A stretch of 64,000 nt of DNA. Source: Actinomadura terrae. GTDB taxonomy: Bacteria > Actinomycetota > Actinomycetes > Streptosporangiales > Streptosporangiaceae. The stretch lies in the NCBI RefSeq assembly GCF_022751215.1, contig NZ_JAICDG010000011.1, forward strand, positions 61,432 to 125,431, in the 5' to 3' direction. Positions 1 to 7,632 of this stretch are shown here, in pieces. Position 1 is the first letter of the stretch. Each line of letters opens with the position of its first letter. The position numbers were made by a program, and so were the translations under genes. Under the pieces are notes generated by a model. It did no database searches and had not been told where the DNA came from. It saw nothing but the letters and a program-made list of their open reading frames with translations.

Positions 1-165
1 CACTCCATCTCCCGCACCCTCGCCGAACTGGGGGTCACGGACGGGTTCGTCAGCGGCACGCTCCGCCGGCACAAACCCGAAGCGGAGACGCTCGACGCGG
101 TGCTGAACAGGCTCGCCGACCGCGCTCCCCGTCCGGCGGAACAACGGCTATCGTCGAATGCATGA
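1..165 (+). CDS. C-terminal end of an unidentified protein (partial)
   Basis: An open frame runs in from the left edge for 54 codons and stops with TGA at 163-165. The visible tail (TLAELGVTDGFVSGTLRRH and onward, ending LSSNA) is Leu/Arg/Ala rich and shows no motif that I recognise, so no function is assigned. The stop overlaps the soxR start as ATGA, which implies co-transcription and translational coupling with soxR. It could be an oxidoreductase or efflux gene under SoxR control, but that is only a guess from position. Confidence 0.6.
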   Translation, partial: HSISRTLAELGVTDGFVSGTLRRHKPEAETLDAVLNRLADRAPRPAEQRLSSNA

Positions 166-617
166 AGCCCCTCTCGTGGAAGGCGAAGGAGTTCACCGTC
201 GGGGAGTTGTCCGAGCGCAGTGGAGTGCCGACCTCGGCCCTGCGCTTCTACGAGCGCAAGGGCCTTATCGCGAGCCGCCGCACCGCGGGCAACCAGCGCC
301 GCTACTCCCGCGACACGCTGCGCAGGGTCGCGTTCATCCGCGCCTCGCAGCAGCTGGGGACCCCGCTCGGGGAAATCGCCTTCTACCTCGCGCTGCTGCC
401 GGAGGGCCGCACGCCCACCCGGGAGGACTGGGCCCGGGCCTCGCAGTGCTACAGCAAGGACATCAACACCAAGATCCAGCGCCTGGAGTTCCTGCGCGAC
501 CGGCTCACCGACTGCATCGGCTGCGGCTGCCTCTCGATCGACCGGTGCTCCCTGGTCACCCCGCTCGACGAGATCGGCGAGAACGCGACGGGAGCGCCGC
601 GGCTGTACGAGCCGTGA
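162..617 (+). CDS. soxR: SoxR-type redox-sensing MerR regulator
   Basis: This 151-residue protein has an N-terminal MerR winged helix (FTVGELSERSGVPTSALRFYE, residues about 11-31), a dimerisation helix, and the cluster motif CIGCGCLSIDRC at residues 118-129. The cysteine spacing C-X2-C-X-C-X5-C is the hallmark of the SoxR [2Fe-2S] site. Family knowledge: cluster oxidation by redox-cycling compounds activates transcription, and in actinomycetes the targets are usually oxidoreductase and exporter genes rather than soxS. The ATG overlaps the stop of the upstream gene, so it is expressed from a promoter outside the window. I did not see a SoxR box in the sequence available. Confidence 0.93.
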   Translation: MKPLSWKAKEFTVGELSERSGVPTSALRFYERKGLIASRRTAGNQRRYSRDTLRRVAFIRASQQLGTPLGEIAFYLALLPEGRTPTREDWARASQCYSKDINTKIQRLEFLRDRLTDCIGCGCLSIDRCSLVTPLDEIGENATGAPRLYEP

Positions 618-654
618 CCCGTCGCGCCGCCCCCTCCTCCGCCTTCGCCGCGTT

Positions 655-691
655 TCTAGTACTAACCTAGCGAAAATGTAGCGCGCTATTT
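655..691. promoter_or_regulatory. Short palindromes upstream of the SnoaL-like gene
   Basis: An AT-richer patch between soxR and the next gene carries two perfect palindromes, TAGTACTA at 657-664 and TAGCGCGCTA at 679-688, flanked by A and T runs. They sit about 150 bases before the SnoaL-like start. They could be a regulator operator or part of a promoter. I cannot match them to a named regulator. Confidence 0.3.
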
Positions 692-841
692 CTTGTGCCC
701 TCCGCGCCGGTCGAAGAAGCTGGCAGAGACAATTCCCGGACGTCTACGGCGAACGCGAAATTCGTTTTCAGCGGGAATTTCCATGCGGAACGGATCTGCG
801 GCCGGGCCCGAGGCCCTGGGCCCCGAGAACCCGGAAAGGCC

Positions 842-1207
842 ATGAGCGCTGACTACAAGATGCTGGCGGAAAGGTACATCGCCACCTGGAACTCGCCGGC
901 GGAGGAGCGGGCGGCCCGGATGGAGGACGTCCTCGCCGCCGACGTGTTCTACGCGGATCCGATCGTCGCCGTCCGCGGGCACGCGGAACTGGCCGCGTAC
1001 ATCGAACGCACGATGAGCCGGTTCGACGGCATGCGGTTCAGCGTCCCCGGCGCCGTCGACGGCCACCACGACCAGATGCGCTTCGTCTGGCACATCGGCC
1101 CCCCGGGCGCCGGGCCCGCCTTCACCGGGCTCGACGTCGCGCTGGTCGAGGGCCCGCGCATCACGGCCGTCTACGGCTTCTTCGACCGATACGGCTTCTT
1201 CGACTGA
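842..1207 (+). CDS. SnoaL-like / NTF2-fold small protein
   Basis: The 121-residue product fits the SnoaL-like (NTF2 fold) family. It starts with a YIATWNS helix, followed by DVFYADPIVAVRG, HAELAAYIERT and the curved-sheet strands MRFVWHIG and GLDVALVEG. Such proteins are cyclases, isomerases or hydrolases, or bind small molecules, and the exact reaction cannot be read from the sequence. The ATG at 842 is preceded by GAACCCGGAAAGGC. The C-terminus ends in a repeated GFFDRYGFFD produced by an 18-bp tandem repeat that also contains the stop codon. It lies 37 bases before the DUF4188 gene, so the two are probably one transcript. Confidence 0.75.
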   Translation: MSADYKMLAERYIATWNSPAEERAARMEDVLAADVFYADPIVAVRGHAELAAYIERTMSRFDGMRFSVPGAVDGHHDQMRFVWHIGPPGAGPAFTGLDVALVEGPRITAVYGFFDRYGFFD

Positions 1208-1228
1208 CGCGGGTTCTTCGACTGACAC
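1175..1228 (+). repeat. Three tandem 18-bp units across a stop codon
   Basis: Three adjacent 18-base units (1175-1192, 1193-1210, 1211-1228) share the core TTCTTCGAC. Unit 2 contains the TGA stop of the SnoaL-like gene, and unit 3 lies in the intergenic spacer. The repeat length is a multiple of three, so gain or loss of a unit upstream of the stop would lengthen or shorten the tail by six residues without a frameshift. Confidence 0.8.
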
Positions 1229-1244
1229 CGGCCCGGAGGCGTGC

Positions 1245-1754
1245 ATGGGTGAACAGATTCGCAGCGGGCGGTTCAGCGTCCGGAACGACGACGAGGTCGT
1301 GCTCTTCCTGGTCGGCATCCGCGTCAACAGGTGGCGTGCGGTGCGCAAGTGGCTGCCCGTCCTCAGATCGCTGAGGCCGATGCTGCGCGAGGCGGTCGAG
1401 GACGGCCACGGGCTGGTCACGTACCGCGTCCAGGTCCACGGGCCGCGCGAACTGGTCGTGGTCCAGTACTGGCGGGGCGTCGACGAGCTCATGGATTTCT
1501 CGGACGGGGCGACGCACCGCGCCGCCTGGCGGGACTTCTACAAGCACGCCTCGGGCGGTGCCGCGGTCGGGATCTGGCACGAGACCTACGTGGTGCCCGC
1601 GGGCCGCTACGAGGCGATCTACGGGATCGTGCCGCCCGCCGGCCTCGCCAAGGTGCAGGCCATGGTCCCGGTCGGCCGCCGCAACGAGGGCGCCCGGGTC
1701 CGGCTCGACCTCGATGAGACGACCAGGACAGGCACGGCGGAGCCCAGCGCGTGA
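1245..1754 (+). CDS. DUF4188 domain protein
   Basis: This 169-residue protein resembles the DUF4188 family: a ferredoxin-like fold with VVLFLVGIRVNRWRAVRKWL near the N-terminus, then LVTYRVQVHGPRELVVVQYWR, and a conserved late segment VGIWHETYVVPAGRYEAIYG. Members resemble antibiotic-biosynthesis monooxygenase-fold proteins, and some are annotated as phenylacetaldoxime-dehydratase-like, but the true reaction is unknown. GGAGG sits just before the ATG. It lies between the SnoaL-like gene and the deoxysugar cassette and could belong to the same transcription unit, since the gap to the next start is 76 bases. Confidence 0.75.
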   Translation: MGEQIRSGRFSVRNDDEVVLFLVGIRVNRWRAVRKWLPVLRSLRPMLREAVEDGHGLVTYRVQVHGPRELVVVQYWRGVDELMDFSDGATHRAAWRDFYKHASGGAAVGIWHETYVVPAGRYEAIYGIVPPAGLAKVQAMVPVGRRNEGARVRLDLDETTRTGTAEPSA

Positions 1755-1830
1755 ACGCCGTGGCACTCCCGTGCCGCGCGGCGGTCGCGGGCGACGCGGT
1801 TCAGGCCTCGTGAGCAGAGAAAGGCCGAGC

Positions 1831-2898
1831 ATGAAAGCACTTGTCCTCGCGGGCGGCACCGGCTCCCGGCTGCGCCCCTTCAGCCATACGACCCCCAAGC
1901 AGCTCATCCCCGTCGCCAACAAGCCGGTGCTGTTCCACGGCCTGGAGGCGCTGGCCGCGGTGGGGATCACCGAGATCGGCGTCATCGTCAACGCCGGCGC
2001 CACCGCCGTCCGAACCGCCGTCGGCGACGGCTCCGCCTTCGGCGTCGACGTCACCTATGTTCCGCAGGACGAGCCCAGGGGCCTGGCGCACTGCGTGCTG
2101 ATCGCGCGGGACTTCCTGGGCGACGACGACTTCGTGATGTACCTCGGGGACAACGTCTTCGCGGAGGGCGTCGGCGAGCCGGTGGCGCGGTTCCGCGAGG
2201 GACGTCCCGCCGCCCAGCTCGTCCTGGTCAAGGTCGCCGACCCGACCGGGTACGGCGTGGCCGAGCTCGACTCGGAGGGCCGGGTGGTCGGGATGGAGGA
2301 GAAGCCGGCGCGGCCGCGCAGCGATCTCGCGGTGACGGGCGCCTACGTCTTCTCGCCGCTGATCCACGAGGCGGTGCGGAGCATCCGGCCCAGCCGCCGC
2401 GGCGAGCTTGAGATCACCGACGCCGTGCGGTGGCTGGTCGAGCGGAAGCACGACGTGCGCGCGCAGGTCTGCGTCGGCTACTGGAAGGACACCGGGAAGG
2501 TCGGCGACCTCCTCGACTGCAACCGGGCGCTGCTGGAGAACGTCGTGCCCGCCGTCCACGGCGCGGTGGACGCGGCGTCCCGGATCGGTCCGTCGGTGCT
2601 CGTCGAGCCCGGGGCGACCGTCACCGGCTCCCGGATCGACGGCCCCGCGATCATCGGGGCCGGCAGCACCGTGCGCGGCAGCGATGTCGGCCCCTACACC
2701 TCGATCGGCGCCCACTGCCTGGTGGAGAACGCGGGCATCGAGGACTCGATCCTGCTGGACCGCTCGTCCGTCCGCGGCGTGCGCTCGGTCCGGGGCTCGC
2801 TGATCGGGCGCAACGCGGGCGTCCGGCGCGGTGCGCGCGGGCCCCGCGCGCACCGCCTGGTCGTGGGCGACGACAGCAGCGTCGAGGTGCCGGCATGA
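1831..2898 (+). CDS. rfbA: Glucose-1-phosphate thymidylyltransferase, long (StrD-like) form
   Basis: The enzyme makes dTDP-glucose from dTTP and glucose-1-phosphate, the first step to dTDP-deoxysugars. Signature residues are visible: LAGGTGSRLRP at 6-16, PKQLIPVANKP, then YLGDNVF and the late GYWKDTGK. At 355 residues it is the long form with a C-terminal left-handed beta-helix (repeated I-G-x-S/V-x-V and GxGSTVRGSDVG turns), as in StrD and other antibiotic-sugar enzymes, rather than the short tetrameric RmlA of about 290 residues. The ATG at 1831 follows AGAGAAAGG. An in-frame GTG at 1810 would add seven residues. Its stop overlaps the next gene as ATGA. Confidence 0.92.
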   Translation: MKALVLAGGTGSRLRPFSHTTPKQLIPVANKPVLFHGLEALAAVGITEIGVIVNAGATAVRTAVGDGSAFGVDVTYVPQDEPRGLAHCVLIARDFLGDDDFVMYLGDNVFAEGVGEPVARFREGRPAAQLVLVKVADPTGYGVAELDSEGRVVGMEEKPARPRSDLAVTGAYVFSPLIHEAVRSIRPSRRGELEITDAVRWLVERKHDVRAQVCVGYWKDTGKVGDLLDCNRALLENVVPAVHGAVDAASRIGPSVLVEPGATVTGSRIDGPAIIGAGSTVRGSDVGPYTSIGAHCLVENAGIEDSILLDRSSVRGVRSVRGSLIGRNAGVRRGARGPRAHRLVVGDDSSVEVPA

Positions 2899-3914
2899 GG
2901 GTGCTGGTCACCGGCGGCGCCGGCTTCATCGGGTCCACCTACGTCCGCGAGCTGCTCGACGGGCGCTATCCCGGTTCGGACGGCGCCCGCGTCACCGTCC
3001 TGGACAAGCTCACCTACGCGGGCAGCCTCGCGAACCTGCCCGTGCGCCACCCCCGGCTCGACTTCGTCGAGGGCGACGTCTGCGACCCCCGGCTGGTCAC
3101 GGACCTGCTGCCGGGGCACGACGCGGTCGTGCACTTCGCGGCCGAGTCCCACGTCGACCGGTCGCTGGCGAACGGGGCGCCGTTCGCGGTCACCAACGTC
3201 GTCGGGACGCAGACGCTGCTGGACGCGTGCCGGCGCACGAAGGTGGAGCGGTTCGTGCTCGTCTCCACCGACGAGGTGTACGGCTCGATCCCGCGCGGCT
3301 CGTGGACGGAGGAGTCGCCGCTGCTGCCCAACTCCCCGTACTCGGCCTCCAAGGCGGCCGGCGACCTGTTCGCGCGGGCCTACTGGCGGGCCCACGACGT
3401 GGCGGTGTCGATCACCCGGTGCTGCAACAACTACGGGCCCTACCAGTTCGTCGAGAAGGTCATTCCGCTGTTCATCACCACCCTGATCGACGGCGGCGAC
3501 GTCCCGCTCTACGGCGACGGCCACCACGTGCGCGAGTGGCTGCACGTGAGCGACCACTGCCGGGCGGTGCACGCGGTGCTCACCGGCGGCCGGGCCGGGG
3601 AGGTCTACAACATCGGCGGCGGCACCGAGCTCTCCAACCTGGAGCTGACCGGATACCTGCTGGAGCTGTGCGGCGCCGGCTGGGACCGGGTCCGCCGGGT
3701 GCCCGACCGCGACGCCCACGACGAGCGCTACTCCCTGGACAGCACCAAGCTCCGGGAGGAGCTGGGCGTCACGCCGCAGGTCGGCTTCGAACGCGGGCTC
3801 GCGGCGGCCGTGGAGTGGTACGGCGGCAACCGCTGGTGGTGGGAGAAGGACAAGGTCGCCGCCGCCCCTCCCGTCCTGACCGAGCCGCTACGCGCAAGGG
3901 ATGTGCACCGATGA
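2895..3914 (+). CDS. rfbB: dTDP-glucose 4,6-dehydratase
   Basis: An extended short-chain dehydrogenase of 339 residues that converts dTDP-glucose to the 4-keto-6-deoxy intermediate using tightly bound NAD. Seen directly: the nucleotide motif TGGAGFIGS (6-14), the HFAAESHVDRS segment, the catalytic STDEVYG (124-130) carrying Asp-Glu, and the YSASK catalytic pair (Tyr149, Lys153). RCCNNYGPYQFVEKVIP is typical of the family. It overlaps both neighbours by ATGA, so the cassette is translated as a coupled operon. With the preceding gene it supplies the common precursor of most 6-deoxysugars. Confidence 0.95.
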   Translation: MRVLVTGGAGFIGSTYVRELLDGRYPGSDGARVTVLDKLTYAGSLANLPVRHPRLDFVEGDVCDPRLVTDLLPGHDAVVHFAAESHVDRSLANGAPFAVTNVVGTQTLLDACRRTKVERFVLVSTDEVYGSIPRGSWTEESPLLPNSPYSASKAAGDLFARAYWRAHDVAVSITRCCNNYGPYQFVEKVIPLFITTLIDGGDVPLYGDGHHVREWLHVSDHCRAVHAVLTGGRAGEVYNIGGGTELSNLELTGYLLELCGAGWDRVRRVPDRDAHDERYSLDSTKLREELGVTPQVGFERGLAAAVEWYGGNRWWWEKDKVAAAPPVLTEPLRARDVHR

Positions 3915-5212
3915 AGGTCCTGTTCGCCGTACCGTCGGCATTCGCCCACATCAACCCCATCGTCCCGCTGGCCGGCGCGCTCCAGGGCGCGGGACACGAG
4001 GTCCGGGTCGCCACCCATCCGGAGATGACCGAGGTCATCCGCGACCTGGGGCTGTCCGCGGTGGCGGTCGGGGAACGGGACTTCCCCAAGGCGAACGCGC
4101 GCGGCAGCGACGAGCTGTACTACCGCCTCCTCGAACAGCTCGCGCCCGACATCGCCGAGGGAGCCGCGCGCGGGACGGGACGGCTGCCCTCCCGGCTGGT
4201 GATCCGGGCGTTCGACCGGTACTACAACCTCGAACCGCCCGGCGCGCGGGGCGGGCTGATGGCCGACGATCTGGTGGCGTTCGCCCGCGGCTGGCGGCCC
4301 GACCTGATCATCTGGGACTCGATCTGCTTCCCGGCCGCGATCGCCGCGCGCGTCACCGGCGCGGCGCACGCCCGCCTGCTGTGGTCGATCGACGACTTCG
4401 CCTGGACGCGCGAGCGGCTGGTCGAGCGGCTGGACGACCCGGCGTCCGGCGTCACGACCGACCTGATGGCCGAGCGGATGCTCCCGATGCTGGAGCGCTT
4501 CGGCCTGGAGTTCGAGGAGGAGCTGCTGCTCGGGCAGTGGACGATCGACCACTACCCGGCGATCCGGCTGCGGCTGTCGACGGGCGTCCGCTACGTCCAC
4601 TCGCGTCCGGTGCCGTTCAACGGTTCGGCCGTGCTGCCGGACTGGCTGCACGCGCGCTCCGACCGTCCGCGCGTCGCGCTGTCGCTGGGCGCCGGGATTC
4701 GCAGCTTCTTCCCGGCCGGGACCAGCAAGGTCCTGGCCGAGGAGATCTTCGACATCTCGGCCGGCCTCGGCCTGGAACTGGTGGCCACGCTGAACGAGGC
4801 GCAGCTCCAGTCGGTGCGGACGATCCCGGACAACGTGCGGGTGGTCGACTACCTACCGCTGAACGTCCTGCTCCCGACCTGCGACGCGATCATCCACCAC
4901 GGCGGCAGCGGCACGTTCAACGCCGCCGTCCCGCACAAGCTGCCGCACCTGGTCTGGAAGGAGAACGGGCCGTACTACGAGGACATCGCGCGGGCGGTCG
5001 AGCAGAGCGGCGCCGGGCTCGTCATCGACGACGAGGGCTTCTCCGCCGACGCGGTCGCGAAGCAGCTCCAGCGGGTGCTGACCGACGCGTCGATCAAGGA
5101 GGCGGCGGTCGGCCTCTACCGGGACATGATGGCCGTGCCGAGCCCGGCCGACGTCGTCCCGGTGCTGGAGCGGCTGACCGCCGAACACCGCCGGATCGAG
5201 GAACGGGCATGA
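3911..5212 (+). CDS. GT1-family antibiotic-type glycosyltransferase
   Basis: A 433-residue GT-B glycosyltransferase of the macrolide or polyketide type (EryCIII/DesVII-like superfamily). The N-terminal domain opens with KVLFAVPSAFAHINPIVPLAGAL. The C-terminal nucleotide-sugar site has HHGGSGTFNAAV at 329-340, the signature of actinomycete natural-product glycosyltransferases, followed by a PHLVWKENGPYY segment. It would attach the deoxysugar made by its neighbours to an acceptor, but no polyketide, peptide or other scaffold gene lies within 60 kb to the right. Several close relatives need a P450-like activator partner, and none is encoded beside this gene. It overlaps both neighbours by ATGA. 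Confidence 0.88.
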   Translation: MKVLFAVPSAFAHINPIVPLAGALQGAGHEVRVATHPEMTEVIRDLGLSAVAVGERDFPKANARGSDELYYRLLEQLAPDIAEGAARGTGRLPSRLVIRAFDRYYNLEPPGARGGLMADDLVAFARGWRPDLIIWDSICFPAAIAARVTGAAHARLLWSIDDFAWTRERLVERLDDPASGVTTDLMAERMLPMLERFGLEFEEELLLGQWTIDHYPAIRLRLSTGVRYVHSRPVPFNGSAVLPDWLHARSDRPRVALSLGAGIRSFFPAGTSKVLAEEIFDISAGLGLELVATLNEAQLQSVRTIPDNVRVVDYLPLNVLLPTCDAIIHHGGSGTFNAAVPHKLPHLVWKENGPYYEDIARAVEQSGAGLVIDDEGFSADAVAKQLQRVLTDASIKEAAVGLYRDMMAVPSPADVVPVLERLTAEHRRIEERA

Positions 5213-6231
5213 TCGCGGAGAGCGCCGCCCGGGAGGTTGTGGACGGCGGGCCGGTGCGCCTCGGCGTCCTCGGGAGCGCCTCGATCGCGTGGCGGCGGAT
5301 GCTCCCGGCGATGGCCGGGCGGCCCGAGGTGCGGCTCGTCGCCGTCGGGAGCCGGGACCTCGCGCGGGCGAAGCTGTTCACCGAGCGGTTCGGCGGCGAA
5401 CCGGTGGAGGGGTACGAACGGCTGCTCGAACGGGACGACATCGAGGCCGTCTACGTCCCGCTGCCGCTCACCCTGCACGCGCCGTGGGTCGAACGGGCGC
5501 TGCGCGCCGGGCTGCACGTCCTCTGCGAGAAGCCGCTGACCGGCGACCTGGCCCGTAGCGAGGTGCTGGTGCGGCTGGCGGACGAGCTGGGCCTGACGCT
5601 CATGGAGAGCCTGATGTTCGTCCGGCACTCCCAGCACCGCACCGTCCGGGAACTGGTCAACGCGGGGACGATCGGGGAGATCCGCAGTCTGGTGGCCGAG
5701 TTCGCCTTCCCGCCCAAGCCGCCGGGGGACATGCGGTACGACTCGGTCGGCGGCGGCGCCATCGCCGAGATCGGCGTGTACCCGCTCCGTACCGCGCTGC
5801 TCTACCTCGGGAACCGGCTCGACGTGCTGGGCGCCGCCGTGCACCGGGACCCCGCGCTCGGCGTCGACCTGTCCGGGGCGGCGCTGCTGGCCACGCCGGA
5901 GGGGGCGACGGCCCATCTGACCTGGGGCATGGAGCACGCGTACCGATCGTCGTACGAGCTGTGGGGCGAGAAGGGGCGGATCATCGTCGAGTGGGCGTAC
6001 ACCCCTCCGGCCTCGCACGCCCCGGTGATCAGGATCGAGACCGCGGCGGGACGGGAGCGGCGCACGCTGCCGCCCGACGACCACTTCGGGAACGTGCTCT
6101 CGGCCTTCGCGCACGCCGTGCGCACCGGCGAGGACGTCGGCCTGCGAGGTGCGGAGATCCTCCGGCTGGCGGCACTGATGGACAAGGTCCGCGCCCGTGC
6201 CGTGGCGCTACCGAGGGGCGATGATGAGTGA
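5209..6231 (+). CDS. Gfo/Idh/MocA-family NDP-hexose ketoreductase
   Basis: The 340-residue protein has an N-terminal Rossmann domain (RLGVLGSASIAWRRMLPAM from about residue 17), the family motif CEKPLTGD that positions the catalytic lysine, and the alpha/beta substrate domain with GGGAIAEIGVYPLRT. In deoxysugar clusters this family usually performs the NADPH-dependent 3-keto reduction (TylCII, KijD10, UrdT type) after a 2,3-dehydratase. No 2,3-dehydratase is present here, so the position reduced is uncertain. A 4-keto reduction after the 3-dehydrase is an alternative. It is translationally coupled to the glycosyltransferase upstream. Confidence 0.82.
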   Translation: MIAESAAREVVDGGPVRLGVLGSASIAWRRMLPAMAGRPEVRLVAVGSRDLARAKLFTERFGGEPVEGYERLLERDDIEAVYVPLPLTLHAPWVERALRAGLHVLCEKPLTGDLARSEVLVRLADELGLTLMESLMFVRHSQHRTVRELVNAGTIGEIRSLVAEFAFPPKPPGDMRYDSVGGGAIAEIGVYPLRTALLYLGNRLDVLGAAVHRDPALGVDLSGAALLATPEGATAHLTWGMEHAYRSSYELWGEKGRIIVEWAYTPPASHAPVIRIETAAGRERRTLPPDDHFGNVLSAFAHAVRTGEDVGLRGAEILRLAALMDKVRARAVALPRGDDE

Positions 6232-7528
6232 ACCGCGGGACCTCATTCGGGAACTGGTCCGCAAGTACCACCGCGAGCGGGAGCAGGAGCGGCGGTTCGT
6301 CCCCGGCGAGACGCTGGTGATGCCGTCCGGCGCCGACCTGAGCGAGGACGACCGCGTCGCGCTGGTCGAGGCCGCGCTCGACCTCCGCATCGCCGCCGGG
6401 CCCCACGCGCTCAGCCTGGAGAAGCGGCTGGGCCGCGTGCTCAAGCGCCGGAAGGTCCATCTGACCAACTCGGGGTCGTCGGCGAACCTGCTGGCGCTGA
6501 CCGCGCTGGCCCAGCCGGAGATCGGTGACGACCGGCTGCGTCCGGGCGACGAGGTCGTGACGGTGGCGGCGGGCTTCCCGACGACGGTCAACCCGATCCT
6601 CCAGAACCAGATGGTCCCGGTCTTCGTGGACATCGACCTCCGCACGTACAACACCACGGCCGAACGGGTGGCGGAGGCGATCGGCCCGCGCACCCGCGGC
6701 ATCATGATCGCGCACGCGCTGGGCAACCCGTTCCCGGTGGCCGAGGTCGCGGAGCTGGCCAAGGAGCGCGGGTTGTTCTTCGTCGAGGACAACTGCGACG
6801 GGGTGGACTCCAGGTACCGGGGGCGGCTGACCGGGACGTTCGGCGATTTCAGCACCGTGAGCTTCTATCCCGCCCACCACCTGACGATGGGCGAGGGCGG
6901 CTGCGTGACCACCGACCGGCCGAAGCTCGCGCGGATCGTGGAGTCACTACGCGACTGGGGACGCGACTGCTGGTGCGAGCCCGGCGACTGCGACACCTGC
7001 GGCAAGCGCTACACGCAGCAGTTCGGCCGCCTGCCCTACGGCTACGACCACAAGTACACGTTCTCCCACGTCGGCTACAACCTCAAGACGACCGACCTGC
7101 AAGCGGCCCTGGGCCTCTCGCAGATCGAGCGGCTGCCGGAATTCGGCGCGGCCCGCCGCCGCAACTGGCGGCGGCTGCGCGAGGGGCTGGACGGCCTGCC
7201 GGGACTCGTGCTGCCCGAACCGACGCCGGGCAGCGACCCCAGCTGGTTCGGCTTCATCATCACGGTCGCGGCGGACGCCGGATTCGACCGGGACGAGCTG
7301 GTCCACCACCTGGAGGACCGGCGGATCGGCACCCGCATGGTGTTCGCGGGCAACCTGACCCGGCAACCCGCGTACCAGGGCAGGGAGTACCGGATCGCGG
7401 GGACGCTGGACAACAGCGACGTGGTCACCGAGCGCACGTTCTGGATCGGCGTCTTCCCCGGCCTCACCGACGAGATGGTCGACTACATGATCAGCACGAT
7501 CCGGGACTTCGTGACCGCCAGGAAGTAG
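6224..7528 (+). CDS. PLP/[2Fe-2S] NDP-4-keto-6-deoxyhexose 3-dehydrase (E1/SpnQ type)
   Basis: A 434-residue DegT-fold enzyme of the E1, SpnQ, UrdQ and RfbH group, which removes the C3 hydroxyl of an NDP-4-keto-6-deoxysugar. The usual PLP lysine is replaced by histidine in SFYPAHHLTMGEGG (His218/219), as in dehydrase members. The cluster cysteines are C191, C249, C251 and C259, giving exactly C-X57-C-X-C-X7-C, the [2Fe-2S] pattern of E1 and SpnQ. This chemistry needs electron delivery, and no reductase or ferredoxin gene is adjacent. ATG at 6221 or 6224 are both possible; both overlap the upstream gene. It is the last gene of the cassette and is followed by a hairpin terminator. Confidence 0.92.
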   Translation: MSEPRDLIRELVRKYHREREQERRFVPGETLVMPSGADLSEDDRVALVEAALDLRIAAGPHALSLEKRLGRVLKRRKVHLTNSGSSANLLALTALAQPEIGDDRLRPGDEVVTVAAGFPTTVNPILQNQMVPVFVDIDLRTYNTTAERVAEAIGPRTRGIMIAHALGNPFPVAEVAELAKERGLFFVEDNCDGVDSRYRGRLTGTFGDFSTVSFYPAHHLTMGEGGCVTTDRPKLARIVESLRDWGRDCWCEPGDCDTCGKRYTQQFGRLPYGYDHKYTFSHVGYNLKTTDLQAALGLSQIERLPEFGAARRRNWRRLREGLDGLPGLVLPEPTPGSDPSWFGFIITVAADAGFDRDELVHHLEDRRIGTRMVFAGNLTRQPAYQGREYRIAGTLDNSDVVTERTFWIGVFPGLTDEMVDYMISTIRDFVTARK

Positions 7529-7564
7529 CCCCACCGCGCCAGAATGCAGCCTCGCACCACACAC

Positions 7565-7602
7565 GCCCCCGGCCGGGACGAACGTCCTCGGCCGGGGGCT
7601 TT
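7565..7602. terminator. Bidirectional hairpin terminator
   Basis: An 11-bp perfect stem, GCCCCCGGCCG (7565-7575) with CGGCCGGGGGC (7589-7599), encloses a further GGAC/GTCC stem and is followed by TTT on the plus strand. It sits between the convergent ends of the deoxysugar operon and the protease-like operon and can serve both. Confidence 0.85.
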
Positions 7603-7632
7603 CCGTCGTCCACCCCGGGGCGCGCTACAGGG

